From: Winogradskyella sp.
Lineage (GTDB): Bacteria > Bacteroidota > Bacteroidia > Flavobacteriales > Flavobacteriaceae
Reading direction: 5' to 3'
Length of the DNA: 61,118 bases
NCBI RefSeq assembly: GCF_028289625.1
Contig: NZ_JANQOM010000030.1
Span: forward strand, 1 to 61,118
The notes beneath the pieces were generated by a model. The model did not search any database. It worked only from the letters and a program-made list of their open reading frames with translations, and had not been told where the DNA came from. The position numbers and the translations under genes were made by a program. Of this stretch, positions 60,142 to 61,118 are shown in pieces (the first letter of the stretch is position 1; the number at the start of each line of letters is the position of its first letter).

Positions 60142-61118
60142 ATGTACGGAGATATAAAAACACACTTACAACAAGAAATCGAATCAATCAAAGAAGCTGG
60201 GCTTTTTAAAAAAGAGCGTATTATAACATCACCCCAAGGTGCAGAAATAACATTGAACACTGGCCAAAAAGTGCTTAACTTCTGTGCTAATAATTATTTA
60301 GGATTGTCCTCACATCCTGAAGTAATACAAGCTGCAAAAGACACCTTAGATTCTCATGGCTTTGGGATGTCTTCCGTACGATTTATATGTGGCACCCAAG
60401 ATATTCATAAAGAGCTTGAGCAAAAAATAGCTGATTTTTATGGTACTGAAGATACCATTTTATATGCCGCTGCTTTTGATGCAAATGGTGGTGTTTTTGA
60501 ACCTTTATTAACCAAAGAAGATGCCATAATATCGGACTCCTTAAACCATGCCTCAATTATTGATGGTGTTAGACTTTGTAAGGCAGCAAGATATCGTTAT
60601 CAAAATAATGACATGGAGGATCTTGAGAGACAACTTGTGGCCGCCAACCAAAACGGGGCACGTTTTAAAATTATTGTTACCGATGGTGTATTTTCTATGG
60701 ATGGTTTGGTAGCTCCACTAGACAAGATTTGTGATTTGGCAGACAAGTACGATGCTTTGGTGATGATTGATGAATGCCATGCTACTGGCTTTATTGGCGA
60801 AACTGGGATCGGTACTCTTGAAGAAAAAGGTGTTTTGGGAAGAATAGATATCATTACCGGCACTTTAGGAAAAGCCATGGGAGGAGCCATGGGAGGCTAT
60901 ACCACAGCTAAAAAGGAAATCATTGAAATTTTGCGGCAACGCTCAAGGCCTTATCTCTTTTCAAATTCTTTAGCCCCTGCAATTGTTGGTGCGTCGATTA
61001 AAGTTTTTGATATGCTCAAAAATGATACATCTTTAAGGGATAAAGTTGATTGGAACACAAAATACTTTAAAAAAGGCATGAAAGAGGCTGGTTTTGATGT
61101 TATTGACGGGGATTCAGC
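60142..61118 (+). CDS. kbl: Glycine C-acetyltransferase (2-amino-3-ketobutyrate CoA ligase), C-terminus outside window
   Basis: The first 325 residues of a PLP enzyme of the alpha-oxoamine synthase family, running off the window edge. It acts in threonine breakdown to glycine and acetyl-CoA. Motifs: [88 protein letters not shown], and the PLP-lysine region [17 protein letters not shown]. The [10 protein letters not shown] segment favours Kbl over the related BioF and HemA. The threonine dehydrogenase partner is not in view. Confidence 0.92.
   Translation, partial: MYGDIKTHLQQEIESIKEAGLFKKERIITSPQGAEITLNTGQKVLNFCANNYLGLSSHPEVIQAAKDTLDSHGFGMSSVRFICGTQDIHKELEQKIADFYGTEDTILYAAAFDANGGVFEPLLTKEDAIISDSLNHASIIDGVRLCKAARYRYQNNDMEDLERQLVAANQNGARFKIIVTDGVFSMDGLVAPLDKICDLADKYDALVMIDECHATGFIGETGIGTLEEKGVLGRIDIITGTLGKAMGGAMGGYTTAKKEIIEILRQRSRPYLFSNSLAPAIVGASIKVFDMLKNDTSLRDKVDWNTKYFKKGMKEAGFDVIDGDS

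Overview
The window comes from a chromosome of the phylum Bacteroidota, most likely family Flavobacteriaceae. The evidence is T9SS sorting domains of both type A and type B, a PorP/SprF-family protein, lipoproteins with an acidic Cys-Ser-Asp-Asp tail, promoters of the TAnnTTTG type rather than sigma70 boxes, almost no Shine-Dalgarno sequences, low GC, and family markers such as the IPExxxVDY protein, DUF2480, DUF3078 and a large PurF. I saw no rRNA, tRNA, CRISPR array, insertion sequence or prophage.

Layout. 1-3164: a large secreted beta-propeller protein cut by the window edge, and a small stress-type membrane protein. 3213-10074: pepP, then a restriction-modification pair (PmeII-like endonuclease and a C5-cytosine methyltransferase with a fused HTH) whose genes converge and overlap, an N6-adenine methyltransferase, brnQ and a class C beta-lactamase-fold hydrolase. 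10168-12614: an alpha/beta hydrolase, two small CxxC zinc-ribbon paralogues and thiL. 12722-18700: five co-directional envelope genes, namely two LVIVD-repeat proteins, a seven-repeat propeller lipoprotein, an MbnP-like lipoprotein and an MbnH/MauG-like di-haem peroxidase; four of the five are predicted lipoproteins with a surface-export-like signal. 18806-27816: a third zinc ribbon and a split SUF iron-sulfur locus (sufA, sufB, lipoprotein, sufC, sufD, then sufS, META lipoprotein, sufE, DUF59, DUF2480), interrupted by two inverted membrane-protein genes.

27940-31145: a DUF3078 outer-membrane protein, hflX and an EEP-family nuclease. 31357-41539: a T9SS and gliding block with a 1913-residue type B adhesin, its PorP/SprF partner, an OmpA/PD40 protein, a type A sorting-domain protein and a protein with five 36-residue tandem repeats. 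41607-46954: a YCII lipoprotein, a CYTH enzyme, DNA polymerase IV, and a Crp/Fnr regulator followed by an SDR and an aldehyde dehydrogenase. 47071-51376 (minus): pyruvate kinase, IPExxxVDY, rnc, fabF and acpP. 51560-55778: purN, RNase H, a PfkB kinase and a large purF. 56248-61118: superoxide dismutase, an AddA/RecB-like helicase-nuclease and the start of kbl.

The most interesting signal is outside the proteins. The only long gene-free stretch (55779-56247) carries two near-identical copies of what looks like a small-RNA gene. Each copy has a TAnnTTTG-like box, a 5' hairpin and an intrinsic terminator. The hairpin loop, with its closing base pair, is a perfect 15-nt antisense match to the start-codon region of the zinc-ribbon gene at 11023, about 45 kb away. 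A second shared motif (18 of 20 bases identical, inside dyads) lies upstream of acpP/purN and upstream of the first small-RNA copy. Other candidate operators flank the methyltransferase start, the suf promoter, the SDR/ALDH operon, the adhesin and kbl.
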